Below, in pieces: positions 12,230-23,469 of a stretch of 64,000 nt of DNA. The notes under the pieces were generated by a model. The model was not told the DNA's origin. It saw nothing but the letters and a program-made list of their open reading frames with translations, and ran no database searches. This stretch comes from Tamarix chinensis (taxonomy: Eukaryota > Streptophyta > Magnoliopsida > Caryophyllales > Tamaricaceae). The stretch spans positions 92,582,132-92,646,131 of the forward strand of contig CM060174.1 of NCBI GenBank assembly GCA_030549775.1, read 5' to 3'. Within the stretch, counting starts at the first letter, position 1. Each line of letters opens with the position of its first letter. The position numbers were made by a program, and so were the translations under genes.

Positions 12230-13360
12230 GAAGATGGGTTACCTTCATAAAAGTTTCCAAGATGCATATAAGTGAGGATAAAACACACATGAAAGAACCC
12301 GTGTTGCTCTATGTAGCTAATTATTGATCCCGAAAGTACTCCAAGTAATTACTCATGACCCTAGTGATGCTGGTGTGTTACACCCTTCATCAACCACCAC
12401 CACCAATAAATGCATGGAGTGCATCATCAACACCAAGAAATCGATGCCATTAGCTAGTAAAAGTGCAAAGAGGGTGAACAAGAAAAAATAAGAATGTAAG
12501 ATAAAGGACTGAATGACAAGAATCATATATGGGAGGTGAAGAGAAAAAGTAGAAAGGAAATAAAGTTGGTGGAGGGAAAAAATCTCTAGGGTTTTTTAGT
12601 ATTTAAAGTGAGTCTCAACTCTCTAAAAAAGAATGCCCCTTCTTTAAACAAATTTAGTGAGTATAGTAACCCTATTAGATGATCCATATCTCTATGTTTA
12701 CTTTATATTACCAATACTTAACATCAAAACGTGATATTAATTATGTTAAAGTATAGTTTTAAATGAATTTTAATAAGTTTTATTTAAATTTAGTGAAACT
12801 ATTAAACTACTGGTCTAACCAATATGAATTGCTTGTTTGACCAATAAACCATTCACTTAATTAATTTAATAATCAATCTGGTTATTAAAACTATGACTAG
12901 TATGACAACATCAATTATGAGAATCTCTCATCCTATTACACATTGTATTCTCTAAGTCCACACCCCTGTACTCCAAAAACCTCCCTCCCTTTCTAGCTTT
13001 ACCATCTTCATTTTCCACCCCTAACTCCAAACCATCCTTCCTCTCTCTTGTCCAACTCTAATTCAACAAAATTCATCTATTGAAGGCAATAATCAATATT
13101 TCAATCAAATTCACACCCTAAAGTACTATTGTATATAATATAGTTATCAAATTTTTTTAAAATTCCTTATTCTTAGATTTTGTATTCTATACATAATTTC
13201 ATGCTTGATTTTTTAAATTTGATATATATAGATCAAACTTAGGTTAGTACTTTTGTAGTATTATTTGCAAAATTTTGAGATTCAAATTGTAATAATAGAG
13301 GTTGGTGATGATAAAAAAAAAAAGTGTAATTAGAGGGTGATTCACCGATAATTTACCCCT
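12230..13360. other. Non-coding spacer with degraded repeat sequence
   Basis: No gene is supported. The first part (12300-12650) resembles repeat-derived sequence and includes a GTGTGTTACACCC motif at about 12371. It also holds a candidate MITE at 12752-12894, annotated separately. Confidence 0.5.
12752..12894. mobile_element. Candidate small MITE
   Basis: The left edge TATAGTTTTAAA and right edge TTAAAACTAT form a roughly 10-bp inverted repeat around an AT-rich core with ACTGGTCTAACCAA and TTGACCAATAAACC motifs. No convincing TSD is seen, so family and exact ends are open. Confidence 0.3.
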
Positions 13361-13363
13361 ACC

Positions 13364-13469
13364 AACAGGTTGATGGCTCGATAGTTCCCCTTCCCAACAG
13401 GTTGATGGCTCGATAGTTCCCCTTCCCAACAGGTTGATGGCTCGATAGTTCCCCTTCCCAACAGGTGAC
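13364..13469. repeat. 32-bp tandem repeat, three copies plus a partial
   Basis: Units starting AACAGGTTGATGGCTCGA begin at 13364, 13396 and 13428, exactly 32 bp apart and nearly identical. A fourth partial unit begins at 13460. They are head to tail with no spacers. The Trp/Gly/Ser minus-strand reading frame here is just the repeat translated. Confidence 0.9.
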
Positions 13470-13599
13470 TTGACCATGAAAAAACCCTAAGAATGAGTAA
13501 GTTACCCATCACAATACCTTGAAACCAGGTGATTTACCCGTAGCACCCCCTATTCACACATGTGGATCATCCATCCCCCTCCCCTAAACGGGGTAACAA

Positions 13600-13790
13600 C
13601 CCACCACACTAAAACCTTAACCCCCTTAATCCTAAACTCTAAACCCTAAACCTCGAGCCCATAACCCCAAACCTTTAATCCTTAACCCCCTAACCCTCTA
13701 AAATCTAAACCATAAACCATAAACCCTTACCTTAAAACATTGACCCTTTAACACAAACCCTTACCAATTAGCCCAAAACCCTTATAATAT
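13600..13790. repeat. Degenerate CCCTAAA-like sequence
   Basis: CCTAAACCCTAAACC-type units are mixed with CCTTAACCC and ACCATAAACC. It looks like decayed interstitial telomere-like sequence. An AT-rich block with a repeated AATATAATATTATATTTT motif follows to about 13850. Confidence 0.6.
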
Positions 13791-13881
13791 ATTTTAATAT
13801 AATATTATATTTTAATATAATATTATATTTTGATTGAGTATAATATAATGTTTATCACTATCTTTTTATTATAATTAGAAT

Positions 13882-15560
13882 ATGACCAATCGAGGAGGTA
13901 GAGTTTAGGATTTGAGGCATGTTACTACCGCTACCACTAAGGTGACAAAGATGTCAATCACAACTAATGCAAGAGCATAAGCTATAATAGATTGTTGGAA
14001 AGCTCCTCGTACTTCAAACCCAAATCATATGCCACACGAGGATGAATATAACATCTATAGTGAGGGAGCTTTCATTGGTAATAATACATTTGGCTATACA
14101 ATAGGATCTACTTCCTCATCAACATCAGATGAAGATTAGCAATTGAATGGATCTATAAGTGGCAGTCTACTGATTTCTAATCTTCTTACTAGATTTAAGG
14201 GACATGTATCATACACGATATGGAATAATTAGCAAGTAATTTTTATTATTATACATATTAGGTAATAATTTTTATCATGTTATTGATTATTATAATTTTT
14301 CTTTTTTTGTAGGAACAACGCTCTATGTTGAGGGTCCAATCAAGGATGAGAAGCCTTAGAAGACTACAACAAGAGGATGCTAGCATAGGTGTTGCCTTTG
14401 ATTCCTTTGAGACCAAAAGCTTGAATCACCTATGTGATAAATACTTAACCACCATAATTATCTTCTCATCTTTGTTTTTTTTTTTTGAGATGTGGCATCT
14501 AAAGGCTAACAAACCTTTCATTCAGTAAGATGACTATTACCCTACTTGACAAGATGCATTATGGATCCAAATTGTTATAGGTATGAGTGTACTAGCGAGA
14601 ATTTTTGTAGTTATAGTGATATCATGGAGCTTTTTGCCAAAATATAGGGTGAATCCGAGGTGGTGACAAAGGCAGCTTTTTTGAATGGTACCTCAATTGT
14701 GTTGGATGATAAGTTTTATAAACTTACAAATGAGTAGGTTCCCGACAATGAATCTTATGCCCGATTTTATTTGTGGTAATATCTTTCATGCGTGGATTTT
14801 TTAGGTAAGTCCAACAACCATGCTCCATAATCAATGTTGAGATTAGTAGATGATTTAGTAGGCTAGACAACTGGGCATTCGAAGCTAGGAATTTAGCATT
14901 TTTATATAAGCAGCTTTGAATAGCATCAAGGACCGGATTCAAGCAGCTAAGTGGTTGCATCAAACAATTGTAGGTAATTATTTATTGATAATTATAGTTA
15001 TAAAAAACTAATTATTAGTTTGTTTTATTTTTTGGGTGCTTTAAATGTGCACAAGTGTGGATTTATGAGTATTTTCATCGTTTTTGTTAGAGTTTTATTT
15101 TACATAAAAGCCATCAAATGATGCATGAGCGATGAGATGGGATAATTCCCATCAAATTCTTCCCACTGAGTCAATGGATGGCCTTATTCAATATAGGAGG
15201 CAACTCAATATGTTAAGAGTGCAGCATATGAGTGACATACTTTGTTAGTGGTTTTCAATTGTAGTAAATGTTATGAATAATATTTATACTAATTTACATT
15301 CATTTATAGGTTTATTTCTTACCATTTGATAAATATCCAATGTCACTACATCCTAAGTTAACATTCTAAGGTGGCTTATGCTTTATGGATATTATGGAAT
15401 CAAATATGGCAGATTGATTTATCCGCCAATTTGGCTACCCCCAACTCATCCCAGCCCCTCCTACTGTATTAGCTCATGGATTCTATCATAGTGCAAAAAT
15501 AAAAAAGTTAAAGGCAAATTACTCCAGTTGCACATCACTTTGTAATGTCTAGCTACATCA
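13882..15560 (+). pseudogene. Degraded plant mobile domain (PMD) gene
   Basis: Conceptual translation gives pieces of the PMD family (aminotransferase-like, MAIN-like; also annotated as phosphatase 7 long-form homologues). A start at 13882 reads MTNRGGRV, then a stop. LLTRFKGHVSYTIWNN (about 14180-14230) and then, across a 77-bp GT-AG intron (14236-14312), QEQRSMLRVQSRM match the family's LLTxFKxHVAxxIWxxQERxxL region. QVWIYEYFHR (near 15050) matches the LQxWAYExFP segment, and FIRQFGYPQLIPAPP (15418-15470) matches RQFGxxQxIPxPP. In-frame stops and frameshifts show it is dead. A possible C-terminal remnant, PPTTDYLK, lies at 19000-19030 beyond the LTR at 16003-18919. PMD genes are often carried by transposons, and a convergent MULE lies next door. 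Confidence 0.7.
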
Positions 15561-16596
15561 ACAACTAAACTTTAATACCTATATGAGTAAAGGTACATGT
15601 AGTGTACTTTTTATCAACTCACACGTCTCCCAAGAAACTTCCTAAGATGTGACCCATCCTTAAATTATTCCAAGTCAAACACGTTTAACTTTAAAGTTCT
15701 GTAAGGATAAGTTTCCAAAAAATAAGGTATACCTTGTTGATATATGTAGTCTTATCAATCATTTTAAGCTTCCTCTATCCATCACTAATTTGAGAGTATT
15801 ACAGTACATAATCCATATGATGCCTCATCACATTAAATTCCTTGGTTCCATCCATAGACCTACCTAGTAGTCCACTATAGAGCAATAGACAAAGGATTGA
15901 GTGATACCACATATATTAGGACGGAAGTAGAGATGATCAATAAACTAATGAGTGGGTACAACTACTGGTTCAAATAATAGAAGAAGGGTAAAATTGATAA
16001 AGTGTAACACCCAAAAATTGAATATTGAAAATTTTCATTTTAAGTAGAACTTTATAATCAAATAGTTGGGTGTTACCGTCGTAATTAACATAAGTCTGGC
16101 TTACCCCAACATCCTTATACCAATCACAAGGTAAAACGATTATAAATTTTAAAACATGATAGAAAGAGATCTGAGATAACTTTAACATCAAATAAGTGTT
16201 TGGAGATCAACTCCGATTGCAATATCAAAATACAACAAAAGGGATCTTATGGAACTAAGAGTCCTGATAACATGACTCTACGACAAAACCCTGATATAAA
16301 TAAATCACTCCTCCACATATATAGCGTCAAAGGCTGTGAATTCATCCACCAGTTATCATCGACCTATATATAAACATCTGGGTTGACTACTCATTGGATT
16401 AAGCAACAGCCATGAAACAGATGATCAGTAAGCTACGTACTGAGGAAGGTAACGATACAACCAAGCAGGGTTATAAGAATTCTCATAATAAAATCATACA
16501 TGCGTAAATCAAAGAATGCCAAATAAGTATTGATTCAAGGTCTTTCATTAGATATACCATATTCCAATCTTTTATTTACGTTGAGTTCAGGGACTC

Positions 16597-16995
16597 CACT
16601 ATTCTTAAATCGGTGGAACGATTTGAAACACCTCTCGGAGACAAAACACCCGAGCCACTATTATTATCTAGTGGAACAGAGCCAACACCTCTCAAAGTAA
16701 AATACTCTTGAGCCACTATTATTAAACCGGTGGAATGGTCAGAAGCACCTTTCGGGGACAACACGCCTGAGCCACTATTATTATCCAGGGGAATGGACTC
16801 AACATCTCGCTCCTAACTCACATAGACTTTCACTTTAAATGATTAGTATCTTTCCACTTATACTTTAACTCTTAATTGTATTTTCATTCACATTGAGTAT
16901 GGGGCCCCACTATTCTTAATCCAGTGGAACGGACTGATACACCTCTTAAGGACAACACACCCGAGCCACTATTATTATCTGGTGGAACGGAGCCA
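16597..16995 (+). repeat. Tandem CCACTATTATTATC-type hairpin motifs
   Basis: Six copies lie near 16597, 16656, 16714, 16771, 16907 and 16965, about 58-60 bp apart within runs. Each reads GCCACTATTATTATCYRGTGGAAC or similar and is followed by CACCTCTC-GGGACAAAACACC. The arms CCAC and GTGG are kept while the centre varies. This is the same module as in the 7871, 38586, 50174 and 52519 LTRs. Confidence 0.8.
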
Positions 16996-17710
16996 TATAA
17001 ACACCTCGGCCCGACTCACGTGATCTTTCACTTTAAATAATTAGTACCTTATTTAGAGTTGATTGTATATTATTATGTTGAACTCATATAAATACACAAG
17101 ACATACAATTAAACAATATAAGTACAACCATGTAATTATCCTCAAATGATCATAATACCCTTAGGGTAGGAAAGATAATTTTATTCTCCCAAAGCTTTAT
17201 AAAACCCAAAACATATAAATTCCCAATTATTATCTAAAGTACATGTCCTTAGTTTCTTATAGATATCTTGTATCCAATATTATACTCAAATATGAACTTG
17301 CATAATTTCATTACTCTCAAGATTATCATTTCATAGCATTTCCATAATTAAATTATTCAATATCACATACTCAACACATAAGCATATACAAAGATACAAG
17401 TATCACATAAATCCCTAGTTACGACATGTATCCTTACCAACAAGGACACCAGACTCTATGCATGTAAATCCTATACCTCCTCCGAGATCACCGAAAGATC
17501 ACCTGCTAAAAGCAGATAAAATATGATTAGGATCGAAGATTAAAAATTAAGAGGGAAGTTAAGGTAGAGAAGGGTAAAAATGGAATTTATCGAAGTCAAA
17601 TGGAAGCTTTGAATTGTATGGGAGTGTAGAAGAATGTGAGCTATAGTTAAATTTAGGTGGTGTTTGGACAAGGTTTGGGGTAAAAATAGGAGTACACGGT
17701 CAAAAAGAAA

Positions 17711-17945
17711 GTTGCATGACCAGGCGGTGCAAGAGTTGCACAGCTGTGCAGCAACAGTGCACAACAGGTCGAGGGAAGAAAAGATACATGGCTAGGAGGT
17801 GCAAGAACTACACGGCTGTATAGCACTAGGCCGAGAGAAAATAAAACGCACGGCCAGATGGTGTAAGAATTGCATGACTATACAACATGGAATCTAAGTG
17901 TTGCATGGTCGTGCAGCAGGCGGTGCACAGGTCGTGCACTCTGCA
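17711..17945 (+). repeat. Degenerate GTGCA / CACGGC repeats
   Basis: Three to four diverged units contain GCAYGRCCAGGCGGTGCAAG followed by TTGCACRGCTGTGCAGCA. They include short palindromes such as TTGCACAGCTGTGCAGC. The repeats sit before the G-rich block of the 16003 LTR. Confidence 0.55.
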
Positions 17946-20749
17946 ATGCTGCAACCAACGAGGGGAAGGAGAAAGGAAAAGAGGCGGTGGTCGGCGACGA
18001 TAAGGGGGAAGGTCAAGGAGACCTTGGTGGTCGATCCACCGGCCAAAGGGTGGTGGGTGGTGGCTTGGGTGGTGTGAATGCTAAAAATAGAGAAGAAGGA
18101 GGAAGAAGAAGGAGAAAGGAGAAGGAAGAAGAGAAGAAGGTCAGGGAGCTCAGGCAAAGGGATTTTTGACATATAAGGAATAGATTGGAGGCCAAACAAA
18201 GAGAAAATAAGGAGAATATGGTGTGTGTGAGTGTGGGGGGTGTGTGTGTGTGTACATGGTCATGCACGTGTGTGTCTGTGTGTGGTGTATCAGGGAGAAG
18301 AAAAAATAGAGGGGGAAAGAGATGTACGGCAGGCATGTAAGGCCAAAAATGGTGACAATAGAGATGATGGTTGAGTGTGGTGATGAAAAATACAAGTGAT
18401 AGCAATTTTTAGAGTGTAGGTAGCATAAGGATAAGAGAAAGAAGAAGAAGAATGGAAGGGGAAGTGATGGCAGTGCATGGGGTGTGTAGGGGAAGAGAAG
18501 AAGAAGAAGACAGGCATGAGGGGTGATGATGATGGTTTGTGAGGGTGGCAGGGTGATGGTGAGAGGATGCATGTGGGAGGGTAGGTTGATGATGCAAGTT
18601 GCAACAAAATTCAACTCTTGAGACTTGGACCAACGGGAGAAGAGGGAAGAAAGAAAGTAAAGAAAAAGAGAAAGAAAAGTAAAAGAGAGAAGGGTTAGGG
18701 GATTAGTATTAGATTAGGTGATTTTGGATTAGCCAAGTAATTTGGATTAGTGGAAATTTTAGCGGATTTTAATTTTGGTTTACGTATTACGGTTTAACCA
18801 AATCAAGGTTTTGGTATTAAAAATTTTGGTTAAGGATAACAATAGGATTTCTTGATATTAGAATCAAATTAGAGCCTAATGGCCCAGAATTAGGCTACGA
18901 AAATTTTTGCGATATTACATAAGGCTACTGATTTTTATAAGCTAAAGGATATCTACTTCACAAAGGGAGAGCTTACACTCTCCTCTAGTAAATATGAGGT
19001 TGGCTAACCCCCTACAACTGATTATTTAAAGGATAGTTAGTAGACCTTTTTTTCTTGTATTTTTACTTTAAGTTTGTATGATCCATTATGATTTTTTTTC
19101 TAAATTATGTGTTTGTACCAAACTCTTTTCAGTAATTATTATATAAAAAATGTGTAGTTAATAATTCATCAACGAGTACATAAAGTTATCCAACAAAATA
19201 CTTAACATAACTCTAAAGTTGTTACATCATCACAAAACTTCACCCAAAGTTTTTCCCTTGGTTGGCACCCATACCCATTTTATTCTTATATAGCTAAATT
19301 TAATCATAATATGGCTCATCTCATCTAAAAATACTTGGATCAACATGCTTGTACCACTGATTATAGATAGGTGGTAACATTCTGTTTTCCATTAAGGTTA
19401 TCCATGAACATATAAAGTATCGTAACATTATTGTAAGTAATTATAAGATAAAGAAATCTATATGTAGAGGAAGTAAGAGACATACTGAAATGTAGTGTGA
19501 AAAATTGTTGACACTTTAAGCTAATAATGGTCTAATAAATTTGTAGGTTGTTAGGTGGAGTTCTATGCAGGAAACATGTAACTAATCCCTAATGGCTCGG
19601 ACAAAGAAATATCACATTGTAGGTCATTGCAAAGATATATCCAAAGGAAGGTTACTACCACCATTTCTCTATTGAAGTTGACCCTTTCTAATGGATTAGG
19701 TGTTGCATGTCTTTAACAATAGGATCTAGGAAAGTATGCTTATACAAACCTTAATAAGTCACCAATTCCTTGTACATTGCGCCTCTAATATTTGATCATT
19801 CTTCGTCAGTGTCCAAAATTTACATATAATTCTTCTACATTCACAATTTTCATTACCCACAACATCACACCATGATTCCACCCATGGGAGCATTGTTGCC
19901 ATAATATCATAGGGCTACAAAAAATAATGGATCGCTCAATGATTCATCCCAATACTATAACTCCCACTACTACTTCTTCCTAGATATGTTTAACCAGGGG
20001 AAGATCAACCTCTAATAGGAGATGAATGACCATGTCTCAGCATAATCAACCACATCCCCTAGGTAATTCTGAATAAGCACGCTCTGTGTGCTCTCACTTT
20101 ACTGGTTCCCTCCTTGTGTTATTACTAGGGTGAACTTTGCTTTGTTGAACATTTGGCTCTACCAAAATTGTCATAACGAGTTTGAGAATCTCATCAATTA
20201 GATTAGAATAGTATCGTAGATATGATGGTGAATGATCAAGCATCGTTTTCACCTTCAATATAATGTTAAAAGCAAATGAATGTATGAACGAATCAACATT
20301 TGATCATCAAAAGCAAATATTTCTTCACTTGGTCTGGCAATAGTGAAAGTTTTCCATAATTTATGTGCTACTAATGTGGAAATAGGTCGATGATCTCATT
20401 TGTACTAAAATATATTGCATGCATATGGTAGATTGTGAGTCAACTTGCAGTAACACCCACACACCCAAGGGATCAAAATTAGTCGTATTAGACCACTTAT
20501 TCTCCTCCTCAATTAGGTCCAACACTCTATAACATAAAATAGATGTAAGCTCCTTAAACATTATGCAATGTATAGAGTAAATTAGAATAATAAACTACTA
20601 TTGTTCTACATCTTTCTTCAGCTCATTGATTTGGAGCCTTATCAATGTGTCAATATTCGGGTATAATATGTCAAAACTCATCCACGATAATGATATATAT
20701 TTCTCCAGCTTGATGTGTTCACCTTCAATCATACAATTAGAATTTCAAT

Positions 20750-22422
20750 ATAAGTAATGGTTATTTAATAATAAGCTAAATGACAATGGATATTCTCAAA
20801 AACAAAATTCAACATGTCAGCTATATGAATACCAAACCAGTTGATGGGTTTAAGCAGAGGCCAAACCACTTTGTTCACCAAACAACCAACCAATGAGTTT
20901 GGAGAACCGGTTAACTATTAATGATATCTAGGTGACTAGTTTATCAATCCAATTAATTATTCTTGCAACCAGCCAATTAAGATTTCCAAACCAATTGACT
21001 ATTCACACAACTAGTGGAACAGTTATAGAAAACTACTCAAATGATCTGGGTAAAATAGCACCCAGACCCACAATCCAACTCAGTAGAATTTCACAAAACT
21101 TTCCCAAATTAAACCTAGCATGCTTTTATGTCATAAAACACACAAAAAGATATAGTCCACATATGAATTCACATAAATCATGGTAGGAGTCAATACTCAA
21201 CAAGAACATACTTGAAATTCACTAAACTCATGCATAATATCAAATACTTAAGCATGCTCCAAAACTTGAAAAATAAAAATATTATGACATGTTCGAATCC
21301 AAGAACTTGACATAATACATACACATCATAGAACATCTTATAGCACAAAACCTTTTCAATTCATATTAGAGATAATAATGCCTTACCTCTAAGAAAATCT
21401 TCTAGCACAAAATTACTCTTAGATGGTCTCTACCAAGATCTAGATTTCCTAAGAAAATCAAGAAGAAAATGGCATAACACAACCTCTTGTAATAACTAAA
21501 ATCAAAGAGAGAAAACCAAGATCTTCAACCTTTCTCAAAACCTTATTCCTTCCTTACTTAAAAGAAACAAGGTAGAACTAAGCTAATATCATGAGAAGAG
21601 GGAAGAGGTAATAATTCGACCACCAAAGGATGAGAGGGTAATAGGTAACCTCTATTTTTTTTAGCTGAGAATGTAAAGAAAAAATGAAGCATATTTCAAC
21701 ACTTAGAAAAATTTATCAAAAGGAAAGGTATAATAGAGTAAATATAGAAGTTAAGGAGTGAAATGAATCAAGAATAGATTATATAGAAGAGAGCTAGTGG
21801 ACATCCACAAGTAGAAGAGTGAGAAAAGATTGACTTGGTGGAGTGTGAATAACCAAGTGTGAGAGAAATGCATGATGAGTTAAAGAACGTAGAGTGTGGT
21901 CAGGGAGACATGGTAGAGGGTTGATAACTTAGGGAAAAGGGTGTAGAAAGTCAAACACAAAGTCATGGCCGCTGGAGGAGAGGTAAGAGGGGAGGAGATA
22001 GAAAATGTGAGGAATACCATAAAAGTGCATCTAGGAGAAATTTTAGCTAAATAAAATCATAGAATGATCTAAATAATACAAAAATAATCCTAAAGCATTA
22101 AAATATGCTTTTTAGCACAAATTGATTCTAATTAAAAGTTTTTATAAACTTTATAATAATATTAGAATAAAAATTAGAAAAGAATATGAAATCGCTAGAC
22201 AATCAATCGATTGGTTTGGGCAAACCAATCGACTGGTTTACCGGGGAATAAAAGTGTCAGTTCTTGAGTGTACCGATCAATCGATTTGGGAAACCAATCG
22301 AATGGTATTCTTGAAATTTATATTTTTATTAAAAATTCAAGCCCTTTCTGAAACCAAAACTAAATAATCTTGTATCAACATATTTTAAACAACTTTTAAA
22401 GCTTTTAGAATGGGGTATTACA
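20750..22422 (+). mobile_element. 5'-truncated LTR inside the MULE gene
   Basis: The right end is clear: AGAATGGGGTATTACA ends at 22422, as in the other TGTAACAC-type LTRs. No TGTAACAC start is found upstream. MULE coding sequence resumes at about 20740, so the LTR start and the MULE DDE core seem to have been lost together. Inside are ACCAGTT/AACCGGTT motifs (20830-21010), an A-rich middle, a G/A-rich block (21840-22020) and a perfect hairpin at 22207-22232. The exact left border is uncertain. Confidence 0.6.
22207..22232. repeat. Perfect 12-bp-stem hairpin
   Basis: TCGATTGGTTTG is followed by GG and its exact reverse complement CAAACCAATCGA. A weaker related inverted repeat (ATCGATTTGGG / AAACCAATCGA) follows near 22270-22300. 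It lies about 190 bp before the end of the truncated LTR. Confidence 0.9.
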
Positions 22423-22860
22423 CCTACTTACATTCTTCAGGAAAAGACCAACAAGCAAATGAATACCCCTTCCTAATATATGATTATGCATACCACATTT
22501 AGCCACCAATATACAATCACCATAAGCATATTCCCTTCCACTTATCTTGAATTCATAACCATAGTTTTTGAACCTTATATATTAAATACTTTTGAGATTC
22601 ACTAAAGGTTGTCTTCTATATGTATCACTTCTATTACAACATGACCAAACCCTACCTTTTTAGACCTATCAATACCTAAAAATGTATTATGTGACCTTCA
22701 AATTTCTTTAATCGACTAAATCAATGACTCACAATCACTAAAAAATTTATACATAGTGAACATTCCACTTCAATAAATATTTAGTAGATCTTAAATTATT
22801 TAATTAACAAAAAAGTTATGAAATTATATGGAATACTTAAATATTAAAAATGATATTTTT

Positions 22861-23469
22861 TATGAAGATAGGGATTTCAGGGTAACTGTACTGGTTGGAA
22901 AGGTGACCTCAAGGTAAACGGCTTGCTAAAATTGGTTAGGATAGGGTCATTGCCTAATTTCATAGAGTCATATGGTAATTATGGCAAGTGAGTGACCCAT
23001 TTTTAGGTTTGCTTCAGGAATAAGTAATGGGTCAATAAATACTTCCTACCACTACATCTCTTTACATGAGCTCTACTCTTTATTATCATAAAGGGTCGTG
23101 TATCTTTCCATGCTTAAAATGTAGAGGAAACTTCCATCACATGGTCTCTCGCAACTCCAATTATAAGGATTATATTTTGTTTAATTCTTGGTAAGTCTCA
23201 AAAAAATATTGTTATTAAACAAGGTAGAATAAAATTACATAAACTCCATGCAATTTTTTAGGTTATAGGTTGGGCTTGATGTGCAATTGCAATTCCATTC
23301 CCAAAATAATTGCATAACAATATTATACATGACATATTTTTTTATCTTTAATTTAGAGATTTTATGAAAAGTATATTTTATCAATTTATTTAAATGTATT
23401 ATGAAGTCTCATATTTAAATCTTGTACTTTCTTTATTAATCAATTAATTTTAAGATATATATAAATAAC
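22861..23469. other. Unassigned non-coding stretch
   Basis: Beyond the MULE N-terminal remnant I see no recognisable coding sequence, TIR or LTR end. It may be the 5' flank of the MULE or decayed repeat. Confidence 0.4.

Larger units (their letters stand above)
16003..18919 (+). mobile_element. Solo LTR, 2.9 kb, TSD TAAAG/TAAGG
   Basis: It starts TGTAACACCC and ends TTTTTGCGATATTACA. The flanks are TAAAG (15998-16002) and TAAGG (18920-18924), a 4/5 match. It carries CCACTATTATTATC-x-GTGGAACG motifs (16597-16995), a TCTTTCACTTTAAATAATTAG box near 17025, GTGCA-rich degenerate repeats (17711-17945), a G/A-rich block (17950-18700) and a GT-rich run (18221-18290). The Pro/Ser/His-rich minus-strand ORFs at 17894-18633 come from the G-rich block. 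No gag-pol is seen. It may interrupt the PMD pseudogene. Confidence 0.83.
19260..22720 (-). pseudogene. Degraded MULE transposase with OTU-type protease region
   Basis: The minus strand holds pieces in family order. At 22720-22430: RSDTYRRQPLVNLK, then YGYEFKISGREYAYGD and VAKCGMHNHILGRG, the N-terminal zinc-binding region of a plant MULE subgroup (CPFxI ... KCGMHNHEL). At about 20740-20600: IEGEHIKLEKY and LQINELKKDVEQ, resembling the segment after the SWIM finger. At about 19920-19600: DVVGNENCECRRI, matching the OTU protease motif DxxGDGNCxFRAI; then MYKELV, SIEKWW and FGYIFAMTYNVIFLC, matching YxELxG, EKWMTMPDMG and YNV; PIYNQWYKHV ends it near 19350. The catalytic Cys is present, but Asp-Gly is changed to Asn-Glu. 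The DDE core is missing where a truncated LTR (20750-22422) lies. Stops and frameshifts are common. Matches are from memory of the family, not a search. Confidence 0.68.

Noticed and set aside
13364..13469. Evenly spaced 32-bp repeats resembling a small CRISPR array
   Set aside because: The units are directly adjacent with no spacers, only three copies exist, and the context is plant nuclear DNA.
17894..18633. Cluster of minus-strand ORFs rich in His, Pro, Ser and Phe
   Set aside because: They lie opposite a G/A- and GT-rich block in the 16003 LTR, overlap each other in several frames, and show no domain.
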